From Pseudomonas crudilactis (GTDB lineage: Bacteria > Pseudomonadota > Gammaproteobacteria > Pseudomonadales > Pseudomonadaceae), in assembly GCF_013433315.1 (NCBI RefSeq), contig NZ_WXVV01000018.1, positions 62,001 to 126,000 of the forward strand: a stretch of 64,000 bases of DNA. The letters run 5' to 3'. Positions 47,916 to 55,645 of this stretch are shown in pieces. A program made the position numbers and the translations under genes. The notes under the pieces are model-generated. The model searched no databases and was not told where the DNA came from. It saw only the letters and a program-made list of their open reading frames with translations. The first letter of the stretch is position 1. The number at the start of each line of letters is the position of its first letter.

Positions 47916-48379
47916 GAATTAACCACCCATGGCGGGTTGGCCGCCTCAAAAGCTCTGAGTACCCGAAGCGTAGCTTCCAGATCGCTTTGCTCGATGCCTT
48001 CGAGCACCTCGTGACGCAAGCGCACCAGTTCGATCTCGACCGCTTGCACCAGTTCACGACCGGTGTCGGTCAGGCTCAGGCATTTGGCCCGGCGATCCTG
48101 GGCATCTTCGGTGCGGCAGACGTAGCCGGAATGACACAGCTGATCGAGCAGACGCACCAGCGACGGACTCTCCATTCCGGCCGCCTGCGCCACCTGTACC
48201 TGGCGCACGCCCTCACCCAGACGCCCGATCATTAGCAGCGGGACCGCGCAGGCTTCAGAGATTCCATAGTTGACCAGCGTGGTCTGGCAGATCTTCCGCC
48301 AATGCCTGGCGGCCACCACCATGGCACTGCTGATGTTCATCTGGAGAGCGTCGAGATCGTTCGGCACGGGGAAATGCAC
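47912..48379 (-). CDS. MarR-family regulator of the efflux operon
   Basis: This 155-residue winged-helix protein has the MarR core: GVRQVQVAQAAGMESPSLVR (recognition helix), LLDQLCHSGYVCRTEDAQDR and AKCLSLTDTGRELV. As the first gene of the FUSC operon it is probably a repressor released by the pump substrate. The frame starts with GTG at 48379; an ATG at 48340 is the alternative. Neither has a good ribosome-binding site. A dyad that could be its operator sits immediately upstream. Confidence 0.88.
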   Translation of the reverse strand: MHFPVPNDLDALQMNISSAMVVAARHWRKICQTTLVNYGISEACAVPLLMIGRLGEGVRQVQVAQAAGMESPSLVRLLDQLCHSGYVCRTEDAQDRRAKCLSLTDTGRELVQAVEIELVRLRHEVLEGIEQSDLEATLRVLRAFEAANPPWVVNS

Positions 48380-48382
48380 ACT

Positions 48383-48396
48383 GTTAGTTTGCTAAC
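48383..48396. promoter_or_regulatory. Candidate MarR operator
   Basis: The dyad GTTAG-TTTG-CTAAC (5-bp arms, 4-bp spacer) begins 4 nt upstream of the predicted GTG start, in a short AT-rich promoter gap of 78 nt between marR and fic. Autoregulation would fit MarR proteins. Confidence 0.5.
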
Positions 48397-48457
48397 TATC
48401 AATATCGCATTGGAGGGGAATTTCAGTCAAGTTTTGAAACAAATTGCCTGTTCAGGG

Positions 48458-49948
48458 TTAGCCTACCGAATCGAAATCACCCGCTATCTGCTCAATGAAA
48501 TCGAAAACCTCCTCCGGCACGCTGAACTGGAACTGCTTACGTCGATGCTTTGAAACTTTGTCACCGTTGTCCAGACACATCATTACCAGTTTCGAGAGGT
48601 CGCTCCCCCGTACGTCAAAACGCCCATTCACCTCTTTGATGACGTAGTCGTATTTTTCAAGAAACTCGGTCTCCTCGCGCAACTCCACTTCCAATGCTCG
48701 CAAGGCCATCTGCAAGGTAAATTCTGCACATTGAGTCCCGTCCCAGAATCGATAGATTGAGTCGTGCCCAATAAAATCGAAAGCCATCTGATCAGCGTCC
48801 AGCCAAGTGACATTCCAGAACTCTCTTGCTGGTTTCGAGAACTCCTTTAACGCTTCGAGATAGCCAGACTCTTCGTGTTTCATCGCTACGGAAACCGGTA
48901 ACAACAAACCATTTTTTAGAGCGCCAGAGTGGCAAAGCGTCTGGTGAATCAGGAAACGTGAAAGTCGACCATTGCCATCCATGAACGGGTGAAGAAAGAC
49001 AAACCCGAAAGCCACAACCGCTGCAGCTGTCAACGGATCAACCTGCTTGGCTGAGTGATTGGCAAAACTCATCAACTCGTCCATCAACTCCCTGCACAAT
49101 TGCGGTGGAGGCGGGACATAGCTGACGCCAGCTGCGCCTCTCAAGCCGTTGTGTAAATGGTTCTGTTCATGACGGAAAAGCACAGCTTTATCGAAAGGAT
49201 TGGAAACCGTACTGTTCTGCAACTCGACCAAATAGTCTTCGCTCAACTCTGTTCGCTCATGGGCTTGGCGGAGAAGCCGAACAAAACGTCGCGACTTTTC
49301 TTCGTTGGGCTCTTCTTTCTCAATGGCGAAAGAATCGCGGGTCTCATGCAGATAGGCCCAATTGATTGCCCGATCCATCATTTCCGGCGGCAACGTCGCC
49401 ATAAAAGCCTGGGCTCGACCAAGGATGTCCAGATCAAGCAGCGCCTGCAGCTCCGTCGTACGCTCGACTGTGGCGCAGTAACGCATTGACCCCAACCCGT
49501 TAAAATCTACCCGCCAACGACTATTTCGAATTGCAGGCCCGGTGACATAACGCTTGGGATCAAACAAAGCGACAACGTTGCCCCGAACCGGTACGGAATA
49601 TTCCAGCTGTTTGCCCGTGAAACTTTCCCAAAGAAAACAGGCCTTGCGGATAAATACCCCGTTAGGTGATCGGCTCAACTCACCTAGCAACTCGTCCGCT
49701 TCAACGGTTTCAAGCGCCTGAGCAAGAATGCACAGGTTTATTCCCTCATGCTTCAGAGCAAACAAGATGTGCTCAAGTGTCGAACCCTGTGCCGGCGCGA
49801 CGCCGTTTGGAACCGCTAGACACTCACCGATCAAGGTAATCCGGGTAACCGGTTTGATCATCGCAATGCGCTTGGGGACAAATGCATTAAGCTTCAGCGC
49901 ATCACGCAGGTGGGCATATCCAACAGTTGGCATCGTCATCGTCCACAT
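48458..49948 (-). CDS. Fic-domain protein (probable AMP-transferase)
   Basis: This 496-residue protein has a central Fic domain (about 230-370) with the intact active-site motif HPFMDGNGRLSRFL: catalytic His, phosphate-binding GNGR. Fic enzymes usually transfer AMP from ATP to protein hydroxyls. N-terminal about 200 residues (MPTVGYAHLRDALKLNAFVP) and a C-terminal, possibly winged-helix part (DYVIKEVNGRFDVRGSDLSK) flank it. I did not find a convincing (S/T)xxxE(G/N) inhibitory helix, so autoinhibition is uncertain. The start is one of three close ATGs (49948, 49939, 49933). The gene is less GC-rich than its neighbours and preceded by phased A-tracts. Confidence 0.87.
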   Translation of the reverse strand: MWTMTMPTVGYAHLRDALKLNAFVPKRIAMIKPVTRITLIGECLAVPNGVAPAQGSTLEHILFALKHEGINLCILAQALETVEADELLGELSRSPNGVFIRKACFLWESFTGKQLEYSVPVRGNVVALFDPKRYVTGPAIRNSRWRVDFNGLGSMRYCATVERTTELQALLDLDILGRAQAFMATLPPEMMDRAINWAYLHETRDSFAIEKEEPNEEKSRRFVRLLRQAHERTELSEDYLVELQNSTVSNPFDKAVLFRHEQNHLHNGLRGAAGVSYVPPPPQLCRELMDELMSFANHSAKQVDPLTAAAVVAFGFVFLHPFMDGNGRLSRFLIHQTLCHSGALKNGLLLPVSVAMKHEESGYLEALKEFSKPAREFWNVTWLDADQMAFDFIGHDSIYRFWDGTQCAEFTLQMALRALEVELREETEFLEKYDYVIKEVNGRFDVRGSDLSKLVMMCLDNGDKVSKHRRKQFQFSVPEEVFDFIEQIAGDFDSVG

Positions 49949-49978
49949 AAAAAATTCACTGCGACGATTAAAGCCCAG

Positions 49979-50039
49979 TTTTTTTTACACCGCGCATGTT
50001 TTTTTTACATTTCAGCCTTTTCCTACAATTTTTTTTACA
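49979..50039. repeat. Three helically phased TTTTTTTTACA tracts
   Basis: TTTTTTTTACA begins at 49979, 49999 and 50029, i.e. spacings of exactly 20 and 30 bp (two and three helical turns). On the minus strand these read TGTAAAAAAAA and lie 30-90 nt upstream of the fic start. Phased A8 tracts produce intrinsic DNA curvature and could act as UP-like elements or as repeated protein-binding sites. The most distal copy overlaps the DUF2789 stop codon. Confidence 0.8.
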
Positions 50040-50280
50040 TGCTTCTGCCCTTTCGCAACAACACATCCAACTGATCCACCACCTCCGCCCAGTCGGCGTC
50101 ATCCAGAATCTCGTCCCGTAAAAACTGCGACTGGCTCTCCGTCCAAAAAAACGCATCAGCCAAATGCAGGTCGGGTTTGAGCGGGGAATGGGTGGCAATG
50201 AATTGGTCGATGCTGGTCGGGTCGTTGTCCAGGCCGAGTTGTTTGAACAGGGATGGGAGACTGTGGGTTGGTTGCTCCAT
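50035..50280 (-). CDS. DUF2789 family protein
   Basis: This 81-residue small acidic protein has the DUF2789 pattern THSLPSLFKQLGLDNDPTSI, then FIATHSPLKPDLHLADAFFW and EILDDADWAEVVDQLDVLLR. Function is unknown; the family is common in gammaproteobacteria. The ATG follows GAAGGAG. Its stop codon lies inside the first A-tract upstream of fic, so read-through into fic is possible, although a separate promoter is equally likely. Confidence 0.87.
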   Translation of the reverse strand: MEQPTHSLPSLFKQLGLDNDPTSIDQFIATHSPLKPDLHLADAFFWTESQSQFLRDEILDDADWAEVVDQLDVLLRKGRSM

Positions 50281-50318
50281 TGCTGAGCTCCTTCAAAAAT
50301 GGGGTGTGTGGAAGATTA

Positions 50319-50383
50319 TTCGCGAGCAGGCTCGCTCCCACAGGGGAATGCGATCAACCTGTGGGAGCGAGCCTGCTCGCGAA
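50319..50383. repeat. REP-type inverted repeat (family A/A' hybrid)
   Basis: Perfect 24-bp arms at 50319-50342 and 50360-50383 carry the core GCGAGCAGGCTCGCTCCCAC, combining features of both A variants. It lies between the YbaK gene and the DUF2789 gene. Confidence 0.9.
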
Positions 50384-50408
50384 GGCCTCAGTGCCGGCAC
50401 CACAAAAC

Positions 50409-50870
50409 CTAATCACTCAACTCCCGCACCTCGGCATGCGGCACCATTTTCAGAAACTCCGGCATGCTCATGTGCAGCAGATAGTTGTGGTTGCCCGCCT
50501 CCAGGTAAATATCCTTCTGCCGGGTCAGCAGCGGGTCGATGACCATGTCGAGCCCGTAGGAATCGCCCAGCGGCGGCACCGCGCCGCGTTCGCAGTCGTC
50601 GAAGATGTGCGCCAGATTGCTTTCGCGGGTCAGTTGCCATTCGCCACTGAGGCGCACCTTGCTCAGGTCCAGGTGACGACTGGCCGGCAGCACGGCCATC
50701 AGGTAGTGCCCGTGGTGGTCGTCGAGGATGATCGATTTGGCCACGCGCTCGGCGGGCACCCCGGCGACTCGTGCGGTTTCCAGGCTGCTCGATGAATGCC
50801 GGTGGGCGACGATGTCGTATTCGCAGTGCGCCCGGGTCAGGCTGCTTTGCACCTTTTTTGCCATTCGCAT
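50409..50870 (-). CDS. YbaK/ProX-like aminoacyl-tRNA deacylase domain protein
   Basis: This 153-residue single-domain protein of the YbaK/EbsC superfamily has ARVAGVPAERVAKSIILDD with the conserved Lys. LMAVLPASRHLDLSKVRLSG, FDDCERGAVPPLGDSYGLDM and the C-terminal YLEAGNHNYLLHMSMPEFLK follow. Relatives hydrolyse mischarged tRNAs (for example Ala- or Cys-tRNA(Pro)). The substrate of this subgroup is not assigned. The ATG at 50870 follows GAGGTG; a second ATG 6 nt later is possible. Confidence 0.87.
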   Translation of the reverse strand: MRMAKKVQSSLTRAHCEYDIVAHRHSSSSLETARVAGVPAERVAKSIILDDHHGHYLMAVLPASRHLDLSKVRLSGEWQLTRESNLAHIFDDCERGAVPPLGDSYGLDMVIDPLLTRQKDIYLEAGNHNYLLHMSMPEFLKMVPHAEVRELSD

Positions 50871-51044
50871 GATGCACCTCGGTGTCGCGCGGAAGGTTGT
50901 TGCTGTGTTTTTGAGTCTAGTTCGGCGGGCCGCTGGCGAAGGGAAATCCGCTCACCGGACACATCCGCACATTGATCAAAATTCATCCAGCCCAACCCTC
51001 AACTAGACTGAAAGAACCCGCCACTGACGCTCATGGAGAGTCAC

Positions 51045-51575
51045 GTGAACAGCCGATGTTGTGCCTTCGCCCTGCTCCTGCTGACAAGCACATCCGCACT
51101 CGCCGCCGACACCTCATTGCCAGCCATGAGCCCGGTAGGTCTGTGGCTGATCACGCTGGGTATCGTGTTCCTGATCGCCGAAGCCGCACTGCCCAATTAC
51201 GGCGTCATCGGCCTGGGCGGGATCATCATGTTCGTCATCGGCGCGCTGATCCTCAGCAACGCCGAACTGCCGGTGCCGATGATGATCGGCCTCGGTCTGA
51301 TCAGCGCCCTGCTGTTGATCGCGCTGCTGATCCGCGCCCTGAAAACCCGACCGCGCCACGCCGTCAGTGGCGACGCCGGCCTGCTCGGCAGTGTGACCGC
51401 AATCACCACGGTGCAACCGGACGATGCCCGCAACGGCTGGGTGCAACTGCAAGGCGAACGCTGGCAAGTGCTCAGCGCCACCCCGCTGCAAACCGGGCAA
51501 TCGGTGCGCGTGGTGGCGCGCAAGGGATTGTTGCTGCAAGTGGCCGCGACTGACGCGGCGACACTCGGAGAGTGA
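51045..51575 (+). CDS. NfeD-like membrane protein
   Basis: This protein of about 176 residues has a signal-like N-terminal helix (to about residue 20), three transmembrane segments in the middle (about 32-92, [20 protein letters not shown], then [20 protein letters not shown] and [20 protein letters not shown]) and a C-terminal OB-fold (about 105-170, [20 protein letters not shown]). NfeD proteins form a pair with stomatin-like SPFH proteins, which follow here with a 2-nt gap. The GTG at 51045 has GGAGAG at proper spacing; an ATG 12 nt upstream is the alternative. Confidence 0.87.
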   Translation: MNSRCCAFALLLLTSTSALAADTSLPAMSPVGLWLITLGIVFLIAEAALPNYGVIGLGGIIMFVIGALILSNAELPVPMMIGLGLISALLLIALLIRALKTRPRHAVSGDAGLLGSVTAITTVQPDDARNGWVQLQGERWQVLSATPLQTGQSVRVVARKGLLLQVAATDAATLGE

Positions 51576-51577
51576 TC

Positions 51578-52336
51578 ATGGGTCTGCAAATCGGTTTTGT
51601 TGCGCTGCTGTTACTGGTCATCGCTTTGGCCGGTTCGACGTTTCGCATCCTGCGCGAATACGAGCGCGGCGTGGTGTTCCAGCTTGGCCGCTTCTGGCAG
51701 GTCAAAGGTCCCGGTCTGATCCTGCTGATTCCGGTGGTGCAGCAAATGGTCCGGGTTGACCTGCGCACGGTCGTGCTCGATGTGCCGCCGCAAGACGTGA
51801 TCACCCGCGACAACGTGTCGGTGAAGGTCAACGCCGTGCTGTACTTCCGCGTGCTCGACCCGCAGAAGGCGATTATTCAGGTTGAAGATTATCTGTCAGC
51901 CACCAGCCAATTGGCGCAAACCACCCTGCGCGCCGTGCTCGGCAAGCACGAACTGGATGAACTGTTGGCCGAACGCGAGCAGTTGAACATCGACATTCAG
52001 CAAGTGCTCGACGCGCAGACCGATGCCTGGGGCATCAAGGTCGCCAACGTCGAGATCAAGCATGTCGACCTCAACGAATCGATGGTTCGCGCCATCGCCA
52101 AACAGGCCGAAGCCGAGCGCGAGCGGCGAGCCAAGGTGATCCACGCCGAAGGCGAGTTGCAGGCGTCGGAAAAACTCATGCAGGCAGCGGAAATGCTCGG
52201 TCGCCAGCCCGGCGCGATGCAGTTGCGTTATATGCAGACCTTGAGTTCGATTGCCGGTGACAAGAGTTCGACGATTGTCTTCCCGTTGCCGATCGAGTTG
52301 CTCAAGGGCATGGCGGATTTGTCCGGCAAGTCATGA
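51578..52336 (+). CDS. Stomatin/slipin-like SPFH-domain protein
   Basis: This 252-residue protein has an N-terminal membrane hairpin (about 1-22) followed by an SPFH domain (about 25-190). Motifs include [40 protein letters not shown] and the helical stretch [20 protein letters not shown]. It scaffolds membrane microdomains and oligomerises through the helical part. It pairs with NfeD just upstream. The start is CGGAGAGTGATC-ATG. The stop codon overlaps the convergent sulfotransferase gene end by 6 nt. Confidence 0.92.
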   Translation: MGLQIGFVALLLLVIALAGSTFRILREYERGVVFQLGRFWQVKGPGLILLIPVVQQMVRVDLRTVVLDVPPQDVITRDNVSVKVNAVLYFRVLDPQKAIIQVEDYLSATSQLAQTTLRAVLGKHELDELLAEREQLNIDIQQVLDAQTDAWGIKVANVEIKHVDLNESMVRAIAKQAEAERERRAKVIHAEGELQASEKLMQAAEMLGRQPGAMQLRYMQTLSSIAGDKSSTIVFPLPIELLKGMADLSGKS

Positions 52337-53293
52337 AGCAAACGCAGTGGCACTCAGGCGAAGTTTTTCCAGCGCTTCATAGGGCGCACGGGTGCAGTTG
52401 TGCACGCGCGTTTGCAACAGTGCCGAAGCCTCGCGGCGCTTGTCTTCACCATCGGCAACAAACACTTGTGAAGGCTGTTTCGCATGCTGTGCGGTCGCTG
52501 TAAATACTTGCTGGCGCTGCGCTTCGCTCAAGCGGAAAAACCGCGCCAGACGATCGGCCATCGCCTCGGGCAGCTCGCTGTAATTCACCAGCAATCCCGC
52601 CGAATCCCGGCAATGCATCCACCCCGCCTCAAGCAACCGCCCCAGACGCCGGGCAATGAAATCTTCGCGCCCCTCAAACGGCAAGCCATCCTCCAGCACA
52701 CAGTCGCCGAGCATCCCCGGCACCATGTGCATGCCCGGCCGGCGCAGATGAGAAACGGCAATTTCCAAAGGGTCGCGATAAAGAAACAGCCACGGCGTAT
52801 CGGGGAAACATTCCTGTAGCAGCGGCCACTCACCAATGTTCCAGGCATCGAGCTTGATCACCAACCGTTGCTCAATGCCGCAACGGCGCTGCCCGTACGC
52901 AGAAAGCAATCCGCGAAGGGCGGCACGCCGTGCGCTTTCGGGTAAATCACTGCGTAATAGCGCATCGAGTGGCGGCGGCTCGGAGACCACGATGTGGTCA
53001 TCGAGCCGCGCGAGCATCTGACTGATCAATGTCGAACCACAGCGCGAGGCGTGCAGAATGAATGCACTCGGCGCGAGCCCGGGGCTTTGCGCCTGCCAAT
53101 CGCTCAGTGCCGACAGCGGCGTCTGCCGTCGAAAAGCCTGATTGAACGGCAGCCGCAGCGCATCCTCCACCGCCTCGCGAAAAAATGGTTGATGCAACGG
53201 CGTGTCACCGAACCAGCACCAATCCACCTGCCACTGCCCGGCGACCGGCCAGACCCGAATCGGCAACCAGCCGTCGAAGTTCAAGCGCTCCAT
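52331..53293 (-). CDS. Sulfotransferase-family protein (second in operon)
   Basis: This 320-residue protein has a P-loop-like PAPS-binding segment [20 protein letters not shown] (5'-PSB loop with Arg84 and Ser/Thr at 87-88) and a downstream 3'-phosphate region [20 protein letters not shown]. These are the hallmarks of sulfotransferases that transfer a sulfuryl group from PAPS. About 75 residues precede the PAPS loop, much longer than in a minimal sulfotransferase. The start overlaps the end of the beta-hydroxylase-like gene by 13 nt; a GTG 12 nt upstream is also possible. It is the last gene of the giant-protein operon. The acceptor is unknown; the neighbouring repeat protein is the natural candidate. 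Confidence 0.83.
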   Translation of the reverse strand: MERLNFDGWLPIRVWPVAGQWQVDWCWFGDTPLHQPFFREAVEDALRLPFNQAFRRQTPLSALSDWQAQSPGLAPSAFILHASRCGSTLISQMLARLDDHIVVSEPPPLDALLRSDLPESARRAALRGLLSAYGQRRCGIEQRLVIKLDAWNIGEWPLLQECFPDTPWLFLYRDPLEIAVSHLRRPGMHMVPGMLGDCVLEDGLPFEGREDFIARRLGRLLEAGWMHCRDSAGLLVNYSELPEAMADRLARFFRLSEAQRQQVFTATAQHAKQPSQVFVADGEDKRREASALLQTRVHNCTRAPYEALEKLRLSATAFAS

Positions 53294-54066
53294 TGTTCGT
53301 TCCACTGTCGCCGCCCGTTGCGCATTGCCGCGCGCAATTGCTCGCGGGAAAACCCCAGGCCACGTTCAGCGGCGAGTGCCAGCGTCCGGCTGATGAAGGC
53401 TTCTGGGTCGTGCAACGTCTGCAAGGCCTGCGACAGCGCAGCGTCCTCCGCGACCAGTGTCTGAAAGCATTGCAACGCGGTATCGGCCAAAACCGGCGCA
53501 GGTGTGCTCGGCAAGCCTTCGGTGATCATCTGCGCAAGCCAGGCACCGGGCCGGCAGTCGATGACCAGATGAACCCGCGCCGAGGTATCACGGTTATCCA
53601 CGCGGTGCGGGCGAGCGAGATCGAGAAACCAGCATTCGCCTGCCTGCATGGGCATGCGTTGGCCGTCGAGCCAGAAATCGACGTGCGCTGGACTGAGCAA
53701 CGGAATATGCAGGCGCACATCGGCCTGCAGGCCCTCCAGATCGTAATCGCGATGCTCATGGATTTGCCCGCCCGGGCCCAGGCGCAGCAGCCGGGCGCTG
53801 ACGATATCCAGCGACAGATTGCGCAGCCCCTGTCGCCAGCGCTCATCCCGCAGCCAAGGCGCGCGTTGCAGCGGTACGCCGCGACCGGGCGACAACTCGG
53901 TCAGCGCATCGGCCGCTGAAATCAGCGCGACACCGCTCCAGTCACCCGAGAAATACTCAGCATTGAAGTGACTGCGCCAAGCGTCGTCGGCAATCGCCTC
54001 CAGTGCTTGCAACAGCAGCGGCAAATCCACCGTCACCGGCAGGCGCGCAAACGCCGGCCGGTTCAT
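53281..54066 (-). CDS. Aspartyl/asparaginyl beta-hydroxylase-like Fe(II)/2OG dioxygenase
   Basis: This 261-residue protein has a double-stranded beta-helix dioxygenase core. The probable iron ligands are His105/Asp107 in PGGQIHEHRDYDL and His154 in DLARPHRVDN, and Arg164 (ARVHLVID) would bind 2-oxoglutarate. Intermediate segments ADVRLHIPLLSPAHVDFWLD and GECWFLDL match the Asp/Asn beta-hydroxylase family, which hydroxylates Asp or Asn side chains in proteins and peptides. A C-terminal region of about 80 residues follows. It lies between the TolC gene (15 nt upstream) and the sulfotransferase gene (overlapping). The target is unproven. Confidence 0.83.
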   Translation of the reverse strand: MNRPAFARLPVTVDLPLLLQALEAIADDAWRSHFNAEYFSGDWSGVALISAADALTELSPGRGVPLQRAPWLRDERWRQGLRNLSLDIVSARLLRLGPGGQIHEHRDYDLEGLQADVRLHIPLLSPAHVDFWLDGQRMPMQAGECWFLDLARPHRVDNRDTSARVHLVIDCRPGAWLAQMITEGLPSTPAPVLADTALQCFQTLVAEDAALSQALQTLHDPEAFISRTLALAAERGLGFSREQLRAAMRNGRRQWNEQWSA

Positions 54067-54081
54067 GGTTGCACCCTGACC

Positions 54082-55599
54082 TCACGGTGCCGGAGCATGC
54101 GCCACCACCGGCACGGAGATATCCCCCGCCGCCCACGCCGACTCACGATTGGCCAACGCGGTGGCGATCGACTGCACTTCGGTCGACTGCACCTGATCCG
54201 GCAGCGGATCGAGGCCGGCACTGGCGAAGATCTGGCCGTAGGCATTGCGCAGATCGGCGTACGACAGATCGCGGCGCAGGTCTGCTTGCAGGTTGTTCAG
54301 CTCGCCCTGAATCAGGTCCAGCTCACCGATCCCGGCAGCCTGATGGCGGTTGCGCAACTGACCGACGATCTGCCCGTCGATGTCCGACAGTTGCTGGTTA
54401 GTCTTGAACTGCCGCAGCGCCTCCTGGTAATTGGCGTTGGCCACGTAGAGCTGCGCCAGCACCGCGATCGACATCGCCTGACGCCGCGCCGTGGCGACTT
54501 CTTCGCCGGCCTTGGCGACGTTGATGGCGGCCGGGGCGGAGATCACGTTGAACAGGTTCCAGGTGACTTTGACGCCGTAGTCGGCCCAGCCCTGTTCGAC
54601 GAGGAACGAGTTGCTGTCGTAATGCCCGCCAGCCGAGAACTCCAGACCCGGCAGCAAACGCAGCATGGCCTTGCGGGTTTCGGCGGCGCTGATGCGCGTC
54701 TGGTAATCCTGCTCGCGCAGTTCCGGGCGGCTGGTCAGCGCTTCTTGTTCGAGTTTGGCCAGACCGACCTTGAGCTCGGGAATCTGATAACCGTCATCGG
54801 TTGCCAGCGTCAGTTGGGTGCCCAGTGGCAGGTTGATCAGCGTCGCCAGTTCGGTTTTCGCCAGCGACAAGGCGCGACGCTGCTCTTCCAGTTGCCGGGT
54901 CGCTTCGATCAGCGAGCGCTGGTAACCAAGCGACTGCACCGGATCGCCAATGCGTTGATCGCTCAGGGTCTGGCTGTTGTCGCGGGCGGTCTGCACCCGT
55001 GCCATCAGGCTGTCGATCTGCTTGAGCAGACGTTCGGCGGCCATCGCTCGCCAGTAGGCCGAGCGCACGTCCTGGACGATGGTGTTGATCACTTTGCGGC
55101 GCCGTTCCTGAACGATCAGGCGCTGGTCGCCCTGCTGTTTGGCGCTGATGTAACTGACGCCGAAGTCGAGGACGTTCCAGACCATGGTCAGGTCGGCGAC
55201 GTCGCGGTCGCGGTCCTGCGAGGTCGACGGTTCCAGAGACTGGGTGCCGGTGCGTACGCTCTGGCTGCTGGAGGCGTTAACGTTGTTGCGCCCGACGTAA
55301 CCGGCGTCCAGCGCCATGCGCGGCAGCATGTCGAAACTGGCGAGGTCGAGCTGCCGCTTGGCCAGCGCTTCCTCCATGATCTTCAAGCGGCCTTCGAGGT
55401 TGTACTTCACGGCGCGGGCCATGGCCTGGTGCAGGGTCAACGGACCGCGCAGCGGTTCCTGATCCTTGTACATGCCTTGCAGATCGCTTTTGGCACGCTG
55501 TTCACTGACGCTGCGCTCAATCGGTTCACTGGTCACCGCACATCCGCTGATCGCCAGCGCCAGCAGGCTGGCGCCGAACAACTTCTGACTTCTCTTCAT
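54082..55599 (-). CDS. TolC-family outer-membrane channel, lipoprotein-type signal
   Basis: At 505 residues it has lipobox LLALAISGC (Cys about 19). The two OEP halves are visible: PLTLHQAMARAVKYNLEGRL, then SYISAKQQGDQRLIVQERRR and SAYWRAMAAERLLKQIDSLM; second half ALTSRPELREQDYQTRISAA to LDLIQGELNNLQADLRRDLS. It would form the outer-membrane exit of a secretion or efflux system. It follows the giant repeat protein by 46 nt, which suggests it exports that protein. No ABC transporter or HlyD partner is nearby. The start at 55599 was chosen because it gives the lipoprotein signal; a longer in-frame N-terminus exists but is non-coding leader. Confidence 0.9.
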   Translation of the reverse strand: MKRSQKLFGASLLALAISGCAVTSEPIERSVSEQRAKSDLQGMYKDQEPLRGPLTLHQAMARAVKYNLEGRLKIMEEALAKRQLDLASFDMLPRMALDAGYVGRNNVNASSSQSVRTGTQSLEPSTSQDRDRDVADLTMVWNVLDFGVSYISAKQQGDQRLIVQERRRKVINTIVQDVRSAYWRAMAAERLLKQIDSLMARVQTARDNSQTLSDQRIGDPVQSLGYQRSLIEATRQLEEQRRALSLAKTELATLINLPLGTQLTLATDDGYQIPELKVGLAKLEQEALTSRPELREQDYQTRISAAETRKAMLRLLPGLEFSAGGHYDSNSFLVEQGWADYGVKVTWNLFNVISAPAAINVAKAGEEVATARRQAMSIAVLAQLYVANANYQEALRQFKTNQQLSDIDGQIVGQLRNRHQAAGIGELDLIQGELNNLQADLRRDLSYADLRNAYGQIFASAGLDPLPDQVQSTEVQSIATALANRESAWAAGDISVPVVAHAPAP

Positions 55600-55645
55600 C
55601 CCTGGATCGCCCCTAGGTCCCGCACAGTGTTGAGTTATGGTTTTT

